64,000 nt of DNA from Rhodospirillum sp. (GTDB lineage: Bacteria; Pseudomonadota; Alphaproteobacteria; Rhodospirillales; Rhodospirillaceae), in contig JAIOYK010000016.1 in the NCBI GenBank assembly GCA_021741145.1, forward strand, positions 1-64,000, written 5' to 3'. This document shows, in pieces, positions 43,322-56,598 of the stretch (position 1 is the first letter of the stretch; each line of letters opens with the position of its first letter). The translations under genes were made by a program, and so were the position numbers. Under the pieces are notes generated by a model, which saw only the letters and a list, made by a program, of their open reading frames with translations, searched no databases and was not told the origin of the DNA.

Positions 43322-45370
43322 TTACAAATAGCCGTGGCGGATGGCCACCCAGATTTTCGCGGCCTTGGAAATCGAGACCGGTTGATCCAGTTGCTTCCAC
43401 CCCCGGGCCAGCAGGGCCTCGAGGATCAGACGGTAGGCTTCCTTCATCATGATCGCCGGGCGCACGGCCTTGCGGTCGCACAGGGCATGGACCCGGTCGG
43501 CCTCCTTGAATTCGTGCAGGGCCTTGCTGGCCAATTCGGCGCAGACCTTGGCCGTGGCGGGATGGCCGAGCAGGTGGACAAGGTCCGGAGTGGCGTGCAG
43601 ACCATGCGCCTTCAGGCGGCTCGCGGGCAGATAGAGACGGTCCCGCCCCGCGTCTTCCACCACATCGCGCAGGATGTTGGTGAGCTGAAGGGCCAACCCC
43701 GTGTGACGGGCCACGTCGTCGGACAGGTCGGGATCGACGCCGAAGACCCGGTTGCTCAACCGCCCCACGGCGCAGGCCACCCGGTCGCAATAGAGTTCCA
43801 GGTCATCCATATCCTTGATGCGGACACGGGGACCGGCGTCGGTCTCCATGCCATCGATCACCGCCAGAAAGTCCTCCTTGTGCATCCCGAAGCGGCGGAT
43901 CTTCGGATCCAACGCCAAGGCCACGGGCAGGGTGGGCTCCCGGCCCTCGGTGTAGAGGGCATCGATCTCATCGCGCCATTGGGCGAGTTGGGTCCGCTTG
44001 GTCGCCTCCTCGCCCGAGTTGTCGGCGATGTCGTCGACCACCCGGCAAAAGGCGTAAATGGCGTACATGGCCCGGCGCCGTTCCTCCGGCAGAATGCGCA
44101 TGGCCCGGAAAAAGGAGGTGCCCGAGGCCCGGGTGATCGCCTCCACATGGGCATCCAGGTCCTGAATCGCCGAGGCCCCCGGTATCGGACCGGACTCGTC
44201 GTCACCCGGGGCGGAATAGGCCCGCCCCTTCCACTCCCCGCCCCGCCCCGCGTAATGGCGTCGAGCGGAATCCACGGTCATCAGGGTGTACAGGAAGGCC
44301 GCGACGGGCAACAGCGCCCCCAGGAGCATGGACTGTCGATAGAGCTTCAGGGTCGGTCGGTAGAGCACCGCCATGCCGATCCACCCGGCGAGCCCCGCCA
44401 CCAGGGTGGGCCAGTCCCCCAGCAGCGCCCCACCGAGCACGGCCAGGGGCGGGATCAGGTACAACAGGGTCATGCCCAGGACGGACCCGACCAACATCAT
44501 GGGAGAATGGCGCAATTGCACATAGGCCGTGCGCGTGACCATGCTCCAGATTTCCCGGATATCATCATAGGGTCTCAGGGACCGGGTGCGCCCGGCTAGC
44601 CCCAACCAGATCGGTCCGGTTTCCTTCAGGCGGGCGGCCAGGGTGCAATCGTCGATCAAGGCGCCACGGATCGAGGCGACGCCGCCGATGGCATCCAGGC
44701 TCGACCGGCGGGCCATGATGCACCCTCCGGCGGCACCGGCCATGGGATGCTTGGGGTCGTTGACCTGGGGGAAGGGATAGAGCTTCTGGAAAAAGAAGAC
44801 GAAGGCGGGAATCAGCAGGCGCTCCCAGACCGACCGGCAGCGCAGCTTGACCATCAACGAGGCCATCGCCAATCCATCCCGCTCGCACTGGGAAACAAGG
44901 CGGGCGATGTTGCCCGGCGCATGTTCGATATCGGCGTCGGTGAACAGGATATAGCGGGCGCCGGGCAGGACCTCCGGCAGGGCGCCCAGCCCCTGGTGTA
45001 CGGCCCAAAGCTTACCCGACCAGCCCGACTCCAGGGGCTTGCCCGCGATCACGGTCAGGCGCTCCGGACCGTCGTGAACCTGGGCGGCCCCCTCCCGGGC
45101 GGCCTTGGCCGTGCCATCGGTACTGTTGTCGTCGACGACGATCACGCGCAACTTGCCCGGATAGCTCTGGTTCAGCAGCGACCGCACGGTGACGTCGATG
45201 GTCGGCGCCTCGTCCCGAGCGGGGATGATCACGGCCACGTCGGGTGGATGGCCCGGCGTGGCGGACTGCTTGTCCAGGCGTTGGTCGCAACGCCAAAAGC
45301 CCCAGCGACTTGTCAGAACACCGACCCAAGCGAGCAGGGACAGAACCGCCAGCAGCATGAGGATACTCAT
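43322..45370 (-). CDS. HpnB-HpnD fusion: hopene-associated glycosyltransferase plus presqualene diphosphate synthase
   Basis: One uninterrupted frame of 682 residues. Residues 1-385 form an HpnB-type GT2 glycosyltransferase: an N-terminal membrane helix (LAVLSLLAWVGVL), DVAVIIPARDEAPTIDV, YILFTDADIEHAPGN, and C-terminal membrane segments ending in the usual RGGEWKGRAY. After a Gly/Asp/Pro linker of about 17 residues, 402-682 form a complete HpnD: LDAHVEAITRASGTSFFRAM, Asp-rich motifs RVVDDIADNSGEE and LRDVVEDAGRDRLYLP. No ATG lies where separate HpnD proteins begin. The start overlaps the hpnC stop (ATGA), with GGGAG upstream. A true fusion is the simplest reading; a sequencing error restoring the frame cannot be excluded. 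Confidence 0.88.
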   Translation of the reverse strand: MSILMLLAVLSLLAWVGVLTSRWGFWRCDQRLDKQSATPGHPPDVAVIIPARDEAPTIDVTVRSLLNQSYPGKLRVIVVDDNSTDGTAKAAREGAAQVHDGPERLTVIAGKPLESGWSGKLWAVHQGLGALPEVLPGARYILFTDADIEHAPGNIARLVSQCERDGLAMASLMVKLRCRSVWERLLIPAFVFFFQKLYPFPQVNDPKHPMAGAAGGCIMARRSSLDAIGGVASIRGALIDDCTLAARLKETGPIWLGLAGRTRSLRPYDDIREIWSMVTRTAYVQLRHSPMMLVGSVLGMTLLYLIPPLAVLGGALLGDWPTLVAGLAGWIGMAVLYRPTLKLYRQSMLLGALLPVAAFLYTLMTVDSARRHYAGRGGEWKGRAYSAPGDDESGPIPGASAIQDLDAHVEAITRASGTSFFRAMRILPEERRRAMYAIYAFCRVVDDIADNSGEEATKRTQLAQWRDEIDALYTEGREPTLPVALALDPKIRRFGMHKEDFLAVIDGMETDAGPRVRIKDMDDLELYCDRVACAVGRLSNRVFGVDPDLSDDVARHTGLALQLTNILRDVVEDAGRDRLYLPASRLKAHGLHATPDLVHLLGHPATAKVCAELASKALHEFKEADRVHALCDRKAVRPAIMMKEAYRLILEALLARGWKQLDQPVSISKAAKIWVAIRHGYL

Positions 45371-46293
45371 CGCCCCTCTCCCTTGGCGCGCACGGCCCGC
45401 CGTCCACCGGACGGGCGGAAGACTCCCCGCAGGATCCCCTTCGCCGCGCACAGCCCAGCCTCGCCCTTGGACAGTTTCACCCGGTTCGCCAGGGGATCCA
45501 GACGCGCCAGCTTATCGGTCAGCGCCAGGGCGATCTCCACGATCACCGCGGCTTCCAGCCCCAGGCGCCGGTCCAGGATATCTCCGGGCAGGCCCAGGGC
45601 TTCGTCCATCAGCGCGCGGGTCCCGGTCAGGCAGCGATCCATCACCCGACGCAGGGCCGGAGTACAGACTCCGCCGTCCAAGGCCTCGACCGAGGTCCCC
45701 TCCTCGGCCAACCAATCCTCGGGCAGGTAAACCCGGTTCAGGGTCCGGTAGTCGTCCTGACAGTCCTGCAGGTGGTTGATCACCTGAAGGGCGTTACAGA
45801 GCGCGTCGGAGGTGGCGTACCCCGCCCGCGATCCCCCATGCAGGTCGATGAGGTAACGCCCGACGGGCGCCGCCGACAGCAGGCAATAGTCCATCAGGTC
45901 AGCCCAATCCCGGGTCCGGTTCTTGACCGCGTCGCGCTTGAAGGCGGTGATCAGGTCAACGCAATGGCGATGGGAGACCTTGGTCTCGGCCAGACTCTCG
46001 CGCATGGCATGGGCCTTGGCGTAGGCCGGATCGCCGGTCTCCCGCCCGGTGATCGCCGCCTCGAACCCTTCCAGACGGATCCCCTTCTCGTCGGGAGAGA
46101 GGTCCGGGGAATCGGCGATGTCGTCGATGGCCCGGGCGAAGGCGTAAAACCGGGCCACATGGGGCCGCAAGCGCGCGGGCAGCAGGACCGACCCCACGGG
46201 GAAATTCTCGTACTCGGCGTCCTTACCGGATGGCGCCTCAACGGGCACGCTCGTGGAACCGGAAGGAACGGAGGAAGGGGGAGCGGCGGTCAT
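45367..46293 (-). CDS. hpnC: Hydroxysqualene synthase HpnC
   Basis: Converts presqualene diphosphate to hydroxysqualene. The 308-residue all-helical prenyl synthase has first Asp motif ARAIDDIADSPD, second motif LQDCQDDYRTLNRVYLP, and ENFPVGSVLLPARLRPHVAR at the start of the fold. The ATG at 46293 has AGGGAAG nine bases upstream. It is the first gene of the hopanoid unit and overlaps the fusion gene by four bases. Confidence 0.94.
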   Translation of the reverse strand: MTAAPPSSVPSGSTSVPVEAPSGKDAEYENFPVGSVLLPARLRPHVARFYAFARAIDDIADSPDLSPDEKGIRLEGFEAAITGRETGDPAYAKAHAMRESLAETKVSHRHCVDLITAFKRDAVKNRTRDWADLMDYCLLSAAPVGRYLIDLHGGSRAGYATSDALCNALQVINHLQDCQDDYRTLNRVYLPEDWLAEEGTSVEALDGGVCTPALRRVMDRCLTGTRALMDEALGLPGDILDRRLGLEAAVIVEIALALTDKLARLDPLANRVKLSKGEAGLCAAKGILRGVFRPSGGRRAVRAKGEGR

Positions 46294-46415
46294 ATCGGAC
46301 TTCCCTGGGCGATCGCCATCTGGCGTGGATGTTGGCCCCCTCCCGAACACGAGCCGGGACCGGAAGGCCGCGGAGGATGTACCACGGCGTGACGCGCCAC
46401 GCCACCCCGCCACCC

Positions 46416-47669
46416 TTACCCGATAATCAGGTCGCTCCCTTCCTTCTTGGCGCGCCGCATGGCCAATTCAGCCCGCTCCAGGGCGGCGATGACCGAAGTG
46501 TCGCCAGGGCGGACGTCCCCGATGCCAACTCGGACAACATAGGGGATGCTCCGTTGCTGGAAGGACGCTCCATCCGCCCGGACCGCCGCGCAGAGGCGCT
46601 CGCCCACGTTGACGGCTCCGACCAGGGGGGTTTCAGGCAGCAACATGGCGCATTCCGCGCCCCCATACCGACCGACCGCGTCGGACACCCGCAGCAGGGC
46701 GTCGCACCGTCGCACCAAATGGCGCAGAACCGCGTCGCCCGCCTGGTAGCCGTCCTTGGCGTTGATTCCGCGCAGGTCGTCAACATCGACCATCAGGACC
46801 GAAAGAATGCGACCGTAGCGGCGGAAACGCTCGAATTCCACCTCCGCCTGATCAAGGAAAGCTCGCCGGTTGAGGCATTCGGAAATGGTGTCCACGGTCG
46901 CGAGGCGGCGCATGCGGTCTTCCAGACGCAACCGGGCGGACATGTCGCGAACGGTCGTCATGCGCGCGGGCCCGCCAGCGTAGACCACGCCCCGGGCCCG
47001 GGCCTCGACTGGCAAGCTCGTCCCGTCGGACCGGACCAGGGTGACCATGACCGGGGTTTCGTCTCCCGATAGGATCCGCCCCACCACCATCTCGCGCTCG
47101 CAGACGTCGACGAGATCGGGGAGGGAGGTGCCAACCAAGTCCTCCCGTGGCACCCCAGCGAGGGTCTCCATCGCCAGATTGACCTCAAGGATCGTCCCTT
47201 CCCGGCTGATCAAAACCCCTTCGTGAATATTCTCGAACAAAGCCTTATAGCGGCTCCGGGTTTCCCGCAGATCTCGCCGGGTGTCGGAGACGACCCGCCA
47301 TTGGTGACGGGTCACAAGGACCAAGGTCACCAGGGCGGCCAAGATCATGCCACCCAGCCCCCCCAACACCAGGGGATCCATCACCCAGGAAGACGGTACG
47401 GTCGCCATGCCCTCGGGCGCCAGTATCAGGGCCGCGCCGTCCCCCGCGCCCGACGGCGCCACCGGAGACGGGAGCGGATCCAATGGAGCGCCATCCAGCG
47501 GGCGCAGGTCATCGACGGGCGCCCGATCCATCACGGGTTCGTCCGCTGGCACGGCCCCGTCGGCCACCACCAGGGGAATCGCCAAACCGACGAGAAGCAA
47601 CACGGGAAGCGCGGCCCGCGCCCTCCACCACCCTTTGCAAGTACGCGGCGCCAGATTGTTCCATTTCAT
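46416..47669 (-). CDS. PAS protein with degenerate GGDEF domain
   Basis: A 417-residue membrane signalling protein: an N-terminal hydrophobic segment (ALPVLLLVGLAIPLVVADGA), a Pro/Ala-rich periplasmic loop, a second helix (LVLGGLGGMILAALVTLVLV), a PAS domain (RYKALFENIHEGVLISREGT), then a GGDEF-fold domain. The fold is recognisable (TVDTISECLNRRAF; MVDVDDLRGINAKDGYQAGD), but the active-site loop reads RYGGAECAM instead of GG(D/E)EF. The missing acidic residue argues against c-di-GMP synthesis, so it is probably a receptor or partner domain. The start at 47669 is a choice; a TTG 20 codons upstream is less likely. It is divergent from the PAS kinase. Confidence 0.85.
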   Translation of the reverse strand: MKWNNLAPRTCKGWWRARAALPVLLLVGLAIPLVVADGAVPADEPVMDRAPVDDLRPLDGAPLDPLPSPVAPSGAGDGAALILAPEGMATVPSSWVMDPLVLGGLGGMILAALVTLVLVTRHQWRVVSDTRRDLRETRSRYKALFENIHEGVLISREGTILEVNLAMETLAGVPREDLVGTSLPDLVDVCEREMVVGRILSGDETPVMVTLVRSDGTSLPVEARARGVVYAGGPARMTTVRDMSARLRLEDRMRRLATVDTISECLNRRAFLDQAEVEFERFRRYGRILSVLMVDVDDLRGINAKDGYQAGDAVLRHLVRRCDALLRVSDAVGRYGGAECAMLLPETPLVGAVNVGERLCAAVRADGASFQQRSIPYVVRVGIGDVRPGDTSVIAALERAELAMRRAKKEGSDLIIG

Positions 47670-47993
47670 TTTAGAATTCCGCGTTTCAGGCGTTCCGCCA
47701 TTTCCGTTATAGTCTATAGAGTGGATCAATTCGCCAAGATACGCGCCATTCGCTGGTGACGTCGTTCGCCTATCGTATAAAGAGTAAGCTGAGTTCGCCC
47801 TGCGTGAAAGGCCCTTACCACTGGATTACCGCATGACGGGGCCGGAGGGAAACAGTTCGCCCACCGCCACGAATGGTCGGCCGGTCAAGAAAGCGAGTCA
47901 CGTAGCCCATATTTTTCGCATTGGTCTATTGGACCGTCCCCCCCTGGGGTCACGGTTTTCCGACCAACGCATTTGGAGGAAAGCCAAGGTACC
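47670..47993. other. Divergent control region of the two PAS genes
   Basis: No gene is supported. There are AT-rich patches at 47700-47725 (including a TATAG-TCTATA near-palindrome) and 47905-47930 where promoters may lie, but no confident -35/-10 pair. GGAGGA at 47975-47980 and AAGG at 47986 precede the kinase ATG. Confidence 0.45.
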
Positions 47994-52316
<4,323 letters not shown>

Positions 52317-52338
52317 AAGGAGATCCACCCCTCTCGGT

Positions 52339-53100
52339 CTACTGATCGCTCATGGAACTGTGCTGACCCAAAATGGCTTCCGTATTGGCCAGGGACTGGG
52401 GTGTACCCACATGGTACCACTCCCCATCATGGACGACGCCGGTCAGGCGCTCCTCCGACAGGGCCCGGTCATAAAGGACGTTCAGGGAGAACGGCCCCTG
52501 GGGGATGGCCTCGAACAGGCGGGGGTGGAGGATCTGCACGCCAGCGAAAACGAAGGGCGCCAAGTGTGGGTCCACCCGCCGCTCGGGACGGCCGATCGCG
52601 TTCAGTTGAAAATCCCCGAAGCCGTCGTAGCCATGGGCCGCGGCCAGGGGGTGAAGCAACAGCAGCGCGTCCATGGCCTCGGAATCCCAGGCCTGGGCCA
52701 ACAACTTCAGGGCCGATTGGGTGCCGTTCAGCCAAAGCACGTCCGAATTGACCACGTAGAAGGGCTCCTCCCCCAGCAAGGGCAGGGCGCGGGCGACACC
52801 GCCGCCCGTCTCCAACCGTTCGCCGGTCTCGTCGCTGAACAGGATCCGGGGGTGGATCCGGTCGGCCAAGTGGCGGCGCAGCAAGTCGGGCAGATGGTGC
52901 AGATTAACCACCACCTCCTCCACCCCGGCATCGGCCAAGTGGTCCAGCGCCCAGTCGATCAGGGGTTTGTCGTGCACCCGGATCAGGGGTTTGGGAAGGC
53001 TGTTGGTCAGGGGGCGCATCCGCGTTCCCAGACCAGCGGCCAGAACCATGGCGCGTTTGGGAATGGCGGGGTTCCGGACGGGGGCCTTGGCGAGGGTCAT
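52339..53100 (-). CDS. murU: N-acetylmuramate-1-phosphate uridylyltransferase (MurU-like)
   Basis: A sugar-1-phosphate nucleotidyltransferase for cell-wall recycling (MurNAc-1-P to UDP-MurNAc). The 253-residue product has the nucleotide loop MVLAAGLGTRMRPLTNSLPK, FYVVNSDVLWLNG carrying the metal-binding Asp, and GEWYHVGTPQSLANTEAIL. A perfect AAAGGAG lies six bases upstream. It follows the amgK-like gene by ten bases, which makes MurU more likely than a general sugar nucleotidyltransferase. Confidence 0.88.
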   Translation of the reverse strand: MTLAKAPVRNPAIPKRAMVLAAGLGTRMRPLTNSLPKPLIRVHDKPLIDWALDHLADAGVEEVVVNLHHLPDLLRRHLADRIHPRILFSDETGERLETGGGVARALPLLGEEPFYVVNSDVLWLNGTQSALKLLAQAWDSEAMDALLLLHPLAAAHGYDGFGDFQLNAIGRPERRVDPHLAPFVFAGVQILHPRLFEAIPQGPFSLNVLYDRALSEERLTGVVHDGEWYHVGTPQSLANTEAILGQHSSMSDQ

Positions 53101-53110
53101 GCCGGCTCCT

Positions 53111-54169
53111 TTAAGGGGCTGGGTGAACCGCCCCGGATCGGGACGAGGGAATCACGCGGGCGGTCGGCGGTACGTGGCGGTCGAACCAGTCGGCCAGGGG
53201 TCCTAGGACAGGGTGGGTCAAAGCGCTTTCCATCAGTCGCCACAGGCGGGGGATATGTCCCAGATAGTGGGGCTTCCCATCGCGCGCGTCCAGGCGGGCA
53301 AAGACCCCCAGGACCTTGGCGTGGCGTTGGGCGGCCAAGACCGCCCAACTGGCGGCGAAGGCCTTCCGGTCCAAATCCGGCGCATGGGCCAGATAGCGCG
53401 CCTTCATGCGGGCAATCAGATCCGACTCGATATCGCGTCGGGCATCTTCCAGAAGGCTCATCAGGTCGTAAGTCACCGGACCGCGCAGGGCGTCCTGGAA
53501 GTCAAGTAAACCACAGGCCGACACCCCTTCCCGTCCGGGTAAAAGCAGCAAATTGTCCACATGAAAATCCCGCAGCACAAGGGTTTCCGGCACGGTACGG
53601 GCCACGGGATAGAGGTCATCCCAGATCCGGATGTAGTCCTCGACCACGGCGTCGGACAGGTCCAGCCCCACCCCGGGACAGTACCAACGGGTCAACAGGG
53701 TGACCTCGGCCCGGAAGCGACCGTCGTCGTAGGGGGGAACGTCGATCGACAGAACCTGCTCTCGGGCCAGGGCATGCAGACGGGCCAGGGCATCCACGGC
53801 CAGGGCGTAGAGGGCCTCCTCGTCCGCGCCATCGGCGAGCAGACGGGTATACGTATCATCGCCCAGGTCCTCCAGAAGCAGGAACCCATGCTCCACATCC
53901 TCGGCCAGGATCATGGGCACGGAAAAACCCAGACCGGCGAGGTGTCGGGCAATGGCAAGGAAGGGACGGGTATCCTCCATGGGTGGCGGGGCGTCCATGA
54001 GGACGGCGCGGGATCCGTCGGTTTTCTCCAGGCGGTCGTAGCGGCGGAAACTGGCATCCCCGGCGAGCATTCCCCGACGGGCCCCGCCCCAACTGGCGCC
54101 ATCCAACAAGGCCGTCAGGGCCGCGTCACGCGCGGCTTGGTCTCGGGGAGGAACGCGGGGCAAGGTCAT
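53111..54169 (-). CDS. amgK: AmgK-like sugar kinase of cell-wall recycling
   Basis: An aminoglycoside-phosphotransferase-fold kinase that phosphorylates anomeric MurNAc/GlcNAc. The 352-residue product has AGDASFRRYDRL (substrate/ATP loop), LVLRDFHVDNLLLLPG (catalytic Asp and Asn) and GLLDFQDALRGPVTYDLMSL, a string diagnostic for AmgK-type proteins. The start MTLPRVPPRDQ at 54169 was taken over an in-frame ATG 12 codons upstream. With murU it forms the pathway that bypasses fosfomycin-sensitive synthesis in other bacteria. Confidence 0.88.
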   Translation of the reverse strand: MTLPRVPPRDQAARDAALTALLDGASWGGARRGMLAGDASFRRYDRLEKTDGSRAVLMDAPPPMEDTRPFLAIARHLAGLGFSVPMILAEDVEHGFLLLEDLGDDTYTRLLADGADEEALYALAVDALARLHALAREQVLSIDVPPYDDGRFRAEVTLLTRWYCPGVGLDLSDAVVEDYIRIWDDLYPVARTVPETLVLRDFHVDNLLLLPGREGVSACGLLDFQDALRGPVTYDLMSLLEDARRDIESDLIARMKARYLAHAPDLDRKAFAASWAVLAAQRHAKVLGVFARLDARDGKPHYLGHIPRLWRLMESALTHPVLGPLADWFDRHVPPTARVIPSSRSGAVHPAP

Positions 54170-54383
54170 GAGACGAGATCCAGAGCGGCACCAGGGGGTG
54201 GTCACGGTCCCATGCGGACCCCAGACCTAGAGGGGTTTTAGCGCTCCTGGCCCCGCGCCGCAACAGGCAGGCGACTCCCGTCGTGGTCGGGATGGAAGAT
54301 CGGGAAGGCTTGCCAGGGCGGGCGGGGATCCGTACATCTGTCACCATCCCGGATAAACCAAAACCGAACGCCAGGAACCCCCG

Positions 54384-55415
54384 ATGTCCTTTCTCTCCCC
54401 CGTCCGCGCGGACGTCGCCGTTATCGGCGCCGGACCGGTCGGCCTTTCCGCGGTATTCCAATGCGGCATGTTGCGCCTGCGGTGCCATGTCATCGACGCC
54501 CTCGAGGCACCTGGAGGTCAATTGACGGCCCTCTACCCGGAAAAGCCGATCTACGACGTGCCCGGCTTCCCCGCCATTAATGCCGGTGATCTGGTGGACC
54601 GCCTGCTAGACCAGGCCGCGCCTTTCACTCCGACCTACCATCTCGACCAGCGGGTGGAAGGAATGGAGAGGATCAATGATCCGGAGCTGCCCTTCTGGCG
54701 GCTGACCACATCCAAGGGCCAGGTGATCGAGGCTCCGGCGGTGATCATCGCCGCGGGCGCGGGGGCCTTCGGCCCCAAACGCCCACCGTTGGAGGGACTG
54801 GAAGACTATGAAGGCAAGAGCGTCTTCTACATGGTCAGCAAGCGGGAGGCCTTCCGCGGCCGATCCGTCGTCATCGCTGGCGGCGGGGATTCCGCGGTCG
54901 ATTGGGCCATCTCCCTTTCGGACGTGGCGGACAAGGTGCGGGTGGTCCATCGCCGGGCCAAGTTCCGGTGCGCGCCGGAAAGCGCCGCCCGCCTGGACTT
55001 GTTGACCGAGGAGGGCAAGGTGGAGTTGGTGGTGCCCGCCCAACTCAAGGCCCTGCGGGGCGCGGAGGGCCGCCTGGAGGCGGTGATCGTCGACGATCTG
55101 GAGGGCGGAGAGAGGGTTCTCGACGCGGACGTCCTGCTGCCCTTCTTCGGTCTCGCTTCGAACCTGGGACCAATCCTCGACTGGGGCTTGGGCGTGGAGC
55201 GCCACACCATCCCCGTGGACCAACGCGGTTGCGCGACCAGCCAACCGGGGGTCTTCGCCATTGGCGACGTGGCCTATTATCCGGATAAGCTGAAGCTGAT
55301 CCTGACCGGCTTCGCCGAAGCCTCGGCGGCCGCCCACAACGCGTTCAAGGTCTGTCGCCCGGGCGAGGCTCTGCATTTCGAGCATTCGACCACCTCGGGA
55401 GTCCCGCACCTGTAA
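54384..55415 (+). CDS. Ferredoxin-NADP reductase, thioredoxin-reductase-like type
   Basis: A 343-residue flavoprotein with FAD motif VAVIGAGPVGLSAVF, GGQLTALYPEKPIYDVPGFP, NADPH motif VVIAGGGDSAVDWAI and the C-terminal FAIGDVAYYPDKLKLILTGF. It lacks the redox CxxC of thioredoxin reductases, which identifies the ferredoxin/flavodoxin-NADP reductase group (YumC type). It probably supplies reduced ferredoxin or regenerates NADPH. It is divergent from amgK with a 214-bp gap. Confidence 0.92.
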   Translation: MSFLSPVRADVAVIGAGPVGLSAVFQCGMLRLRCHVIDALEAPGGQLTALYPEKPIYDVPGFPAINAGDLVDRLLDQAAPFTPTYHLDQRVEGMERINDPELPFWRLTTSKGQVIEAPAVIIAAGAGAFGPKRPPLEGLEDYEGKSVFYMVSKREAFRGRSVVIAGGGDSAVDWAISLSDVADKVRVVHRRAKFRCAPESAARLDLLTEEGKVELVVPAQLKALRGAEGRLEAVIVDDLEGGERVLDADVLLPFFGLASNLGPILDWGLGVERHTIPVDQRGCATSQPGVFAIGDVAYYPDKLKLILTGFAEASAAAHNAFKVCRPGEALHFEHSTTSGVPHL

Positions 55416-55506
55416 TACGCCGCCAAAGTCTCGGTCGCCAGCGCGCGAGGCAAGGCGATATTCTCCTTGCCTCCCCCTTCGCCGCTCCCCGCCAAAAGGA
55501 TCCACG

Positions 55507-56094
55507 ATGACCATCCGCGTCAAGCCCCTGACCGGAGAGGCCGCCCGGGCGATCACCGACGACTTGGCCCGCTTGCGCATCTCCGTCTTCCGCGAGTTTC
55601 CCTACCTCTACGACGGCGACAGGGATTACGAGCGGACATACCTGGAGACCTACGCCAAGGCCCGGGACGGGGTGATCGTCGCCGCCTTCGACGGCGACCG
55701 GGTGATCGGCGCGGCCACGGCCTTGCCCCTGACCGCCGAACCGGACCACGTCGGAAAGCCATTCCGCCTCGCGGGGATCCCCCTGGAGACGGTCTTTTAC
55801 TTCGGAGAATCGGTCCTGGAACCGGCCTACCGGGGCCAAGGCCTGGGCCACGCCTTCTTCGACGGGCGGGAGAGCCATGCCCGGAGCCTGGGCTACCGCA
55901 CGGCGGCCTTCTGCGCGGTGATCCGGCCAGAGGACCACCCGCGCCGCCCGGCGACTTACCGGCCCCACGATGTCTTCTGGACCAAGCGGGGCTACACCCG
56001 GCAAGATTCCATGACCTGCCAGATGACCTGGCGGGACCTGGACGAGACCAGCCAAAGCGCCAAGGCACTGAGGTTCTGGACAAGGACTCTGTAG
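55507..56094 (+). CDS. GNAT-family N-acetyltransferase
   Basis: A 195-residue GNAT protein. Acetyl-CoA loop LEPAYRGQGLGHAFFDGRE (RGQGLG), an N-terminal LRISVFREFPYLYDGDRDYE and a C-terminal FWTKRGYTRQDSMTCQMTWR are visible. Proteins of this subgroup, with FREFPYLYDG near the N terminus, are annotated only as acyltransferases; the substrate is unknown. It lies 91 bases after the reductase gene and may be co-transcribed. Confidence 0.85.
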   Translation: MTIRVKPLTGEAARAITDDLARLRISVFREFPYLYDGDRDYERTYLETYAKARDGVIVAAFDGDRVIGAATALPLTAEPDHVGKPFRLAGIPLETVFYFGESVLEPAYRGQGLGHAFFDGRESHARSLGYRTAAFCAVIRPEDHPRRPATYRPHDVFWTKRGYTRQDSMTCQMTWRDLDETSQSAKALRFWTRTL

Positions 56095-56598
56095 CGCCAC
56101 GCCTCTCCCTCCTTTCGCTCGCGTTCCAGGATCGGCCAATCGTCCAGCCCCCTTCGACCGCATGGAGGCCTCCTTCGAGGATCCTCCGAGGCGCGGCCCA
56201 TCCGCCTTTTCCCAGCCCATATGCCTTGACTTCCCAAAGGGACCACCCTTTTTAAAGCAGGCCTTGTCGCCGAAATCGTCAGGCATGCCATTCCCGTGGC
56301 CCGGCCTGTCGGCTGGCTAGAGTATCTTCGAGATCAAGTTGGGTTGCTTCGCGACCCAACTTGATCTCGAAGATACTCTAATACTTATGGAATTTGAGTG
56401 AAATGGGGCCAGCTTGTTCCAAGCTGATCCCATTTCACTCTAGCCGACAGGAATAGATGTCGGCCCCTCATGGCAACTCCATTTCGACCGCCTCTTTCCG
56501 AGGAACGGACCAGGACGGATAGATCATCAATCCTCCCACGGCCACCGCGGACCCGAATCACCGTCCGCCTCCGCTCACGAACGGCAAAAACACACACG
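56095..56598. other. Intergenic region containing repeat copy 2
   Basis: No independent gene is supported. The dispersed two-hairpin element occupies 56317-56443. Downstream of it, 56470-56598 is open in frame with the ABC-like gene and would encode an Arg/Pro-rich leader, judged non-coding because related N termini begin at the aromatic/basic MQNNIFKF. No clear promoter was found. Confidence 0.5.
56317..56443. repeat. Dispersed two-hairpin repeat, copy 2
   Basis: This 127-bp unit begins CTAGAGT and ends ACTCTAG. Hairpin A has near-perfect 24-bp arms (AGTATCTTCGAGATCAAG and its complement) around GGTTGCTTCGCGACC (about 56321-56378). Hairpin B pairs GAGTGAAATGGG with CCCATTTCACTC (about 56396-56440). 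It is outside any gene, 156 bp upstream of the ABC-like gene. CCTGTCGGCT and AGCCGACAGG flank it as an additional inverted pair. Confidence 0.85.

Noticed and set aside
46416-47669. Active diguanylate cyclase
   Set aside because: The active-site loop is GGAEC, lacking the acidic residue needed for catalysis.
56470-56598. 43-codon N-terminal extension of the pseudo-ABC protein
   Set aside because: Arg/Pro/Thr-rich and unlike an exporter N terminus; MQNNIFKFIWDYSKKEQ is the expected start. Not fully excluded because neither start has a clear ribosome site.
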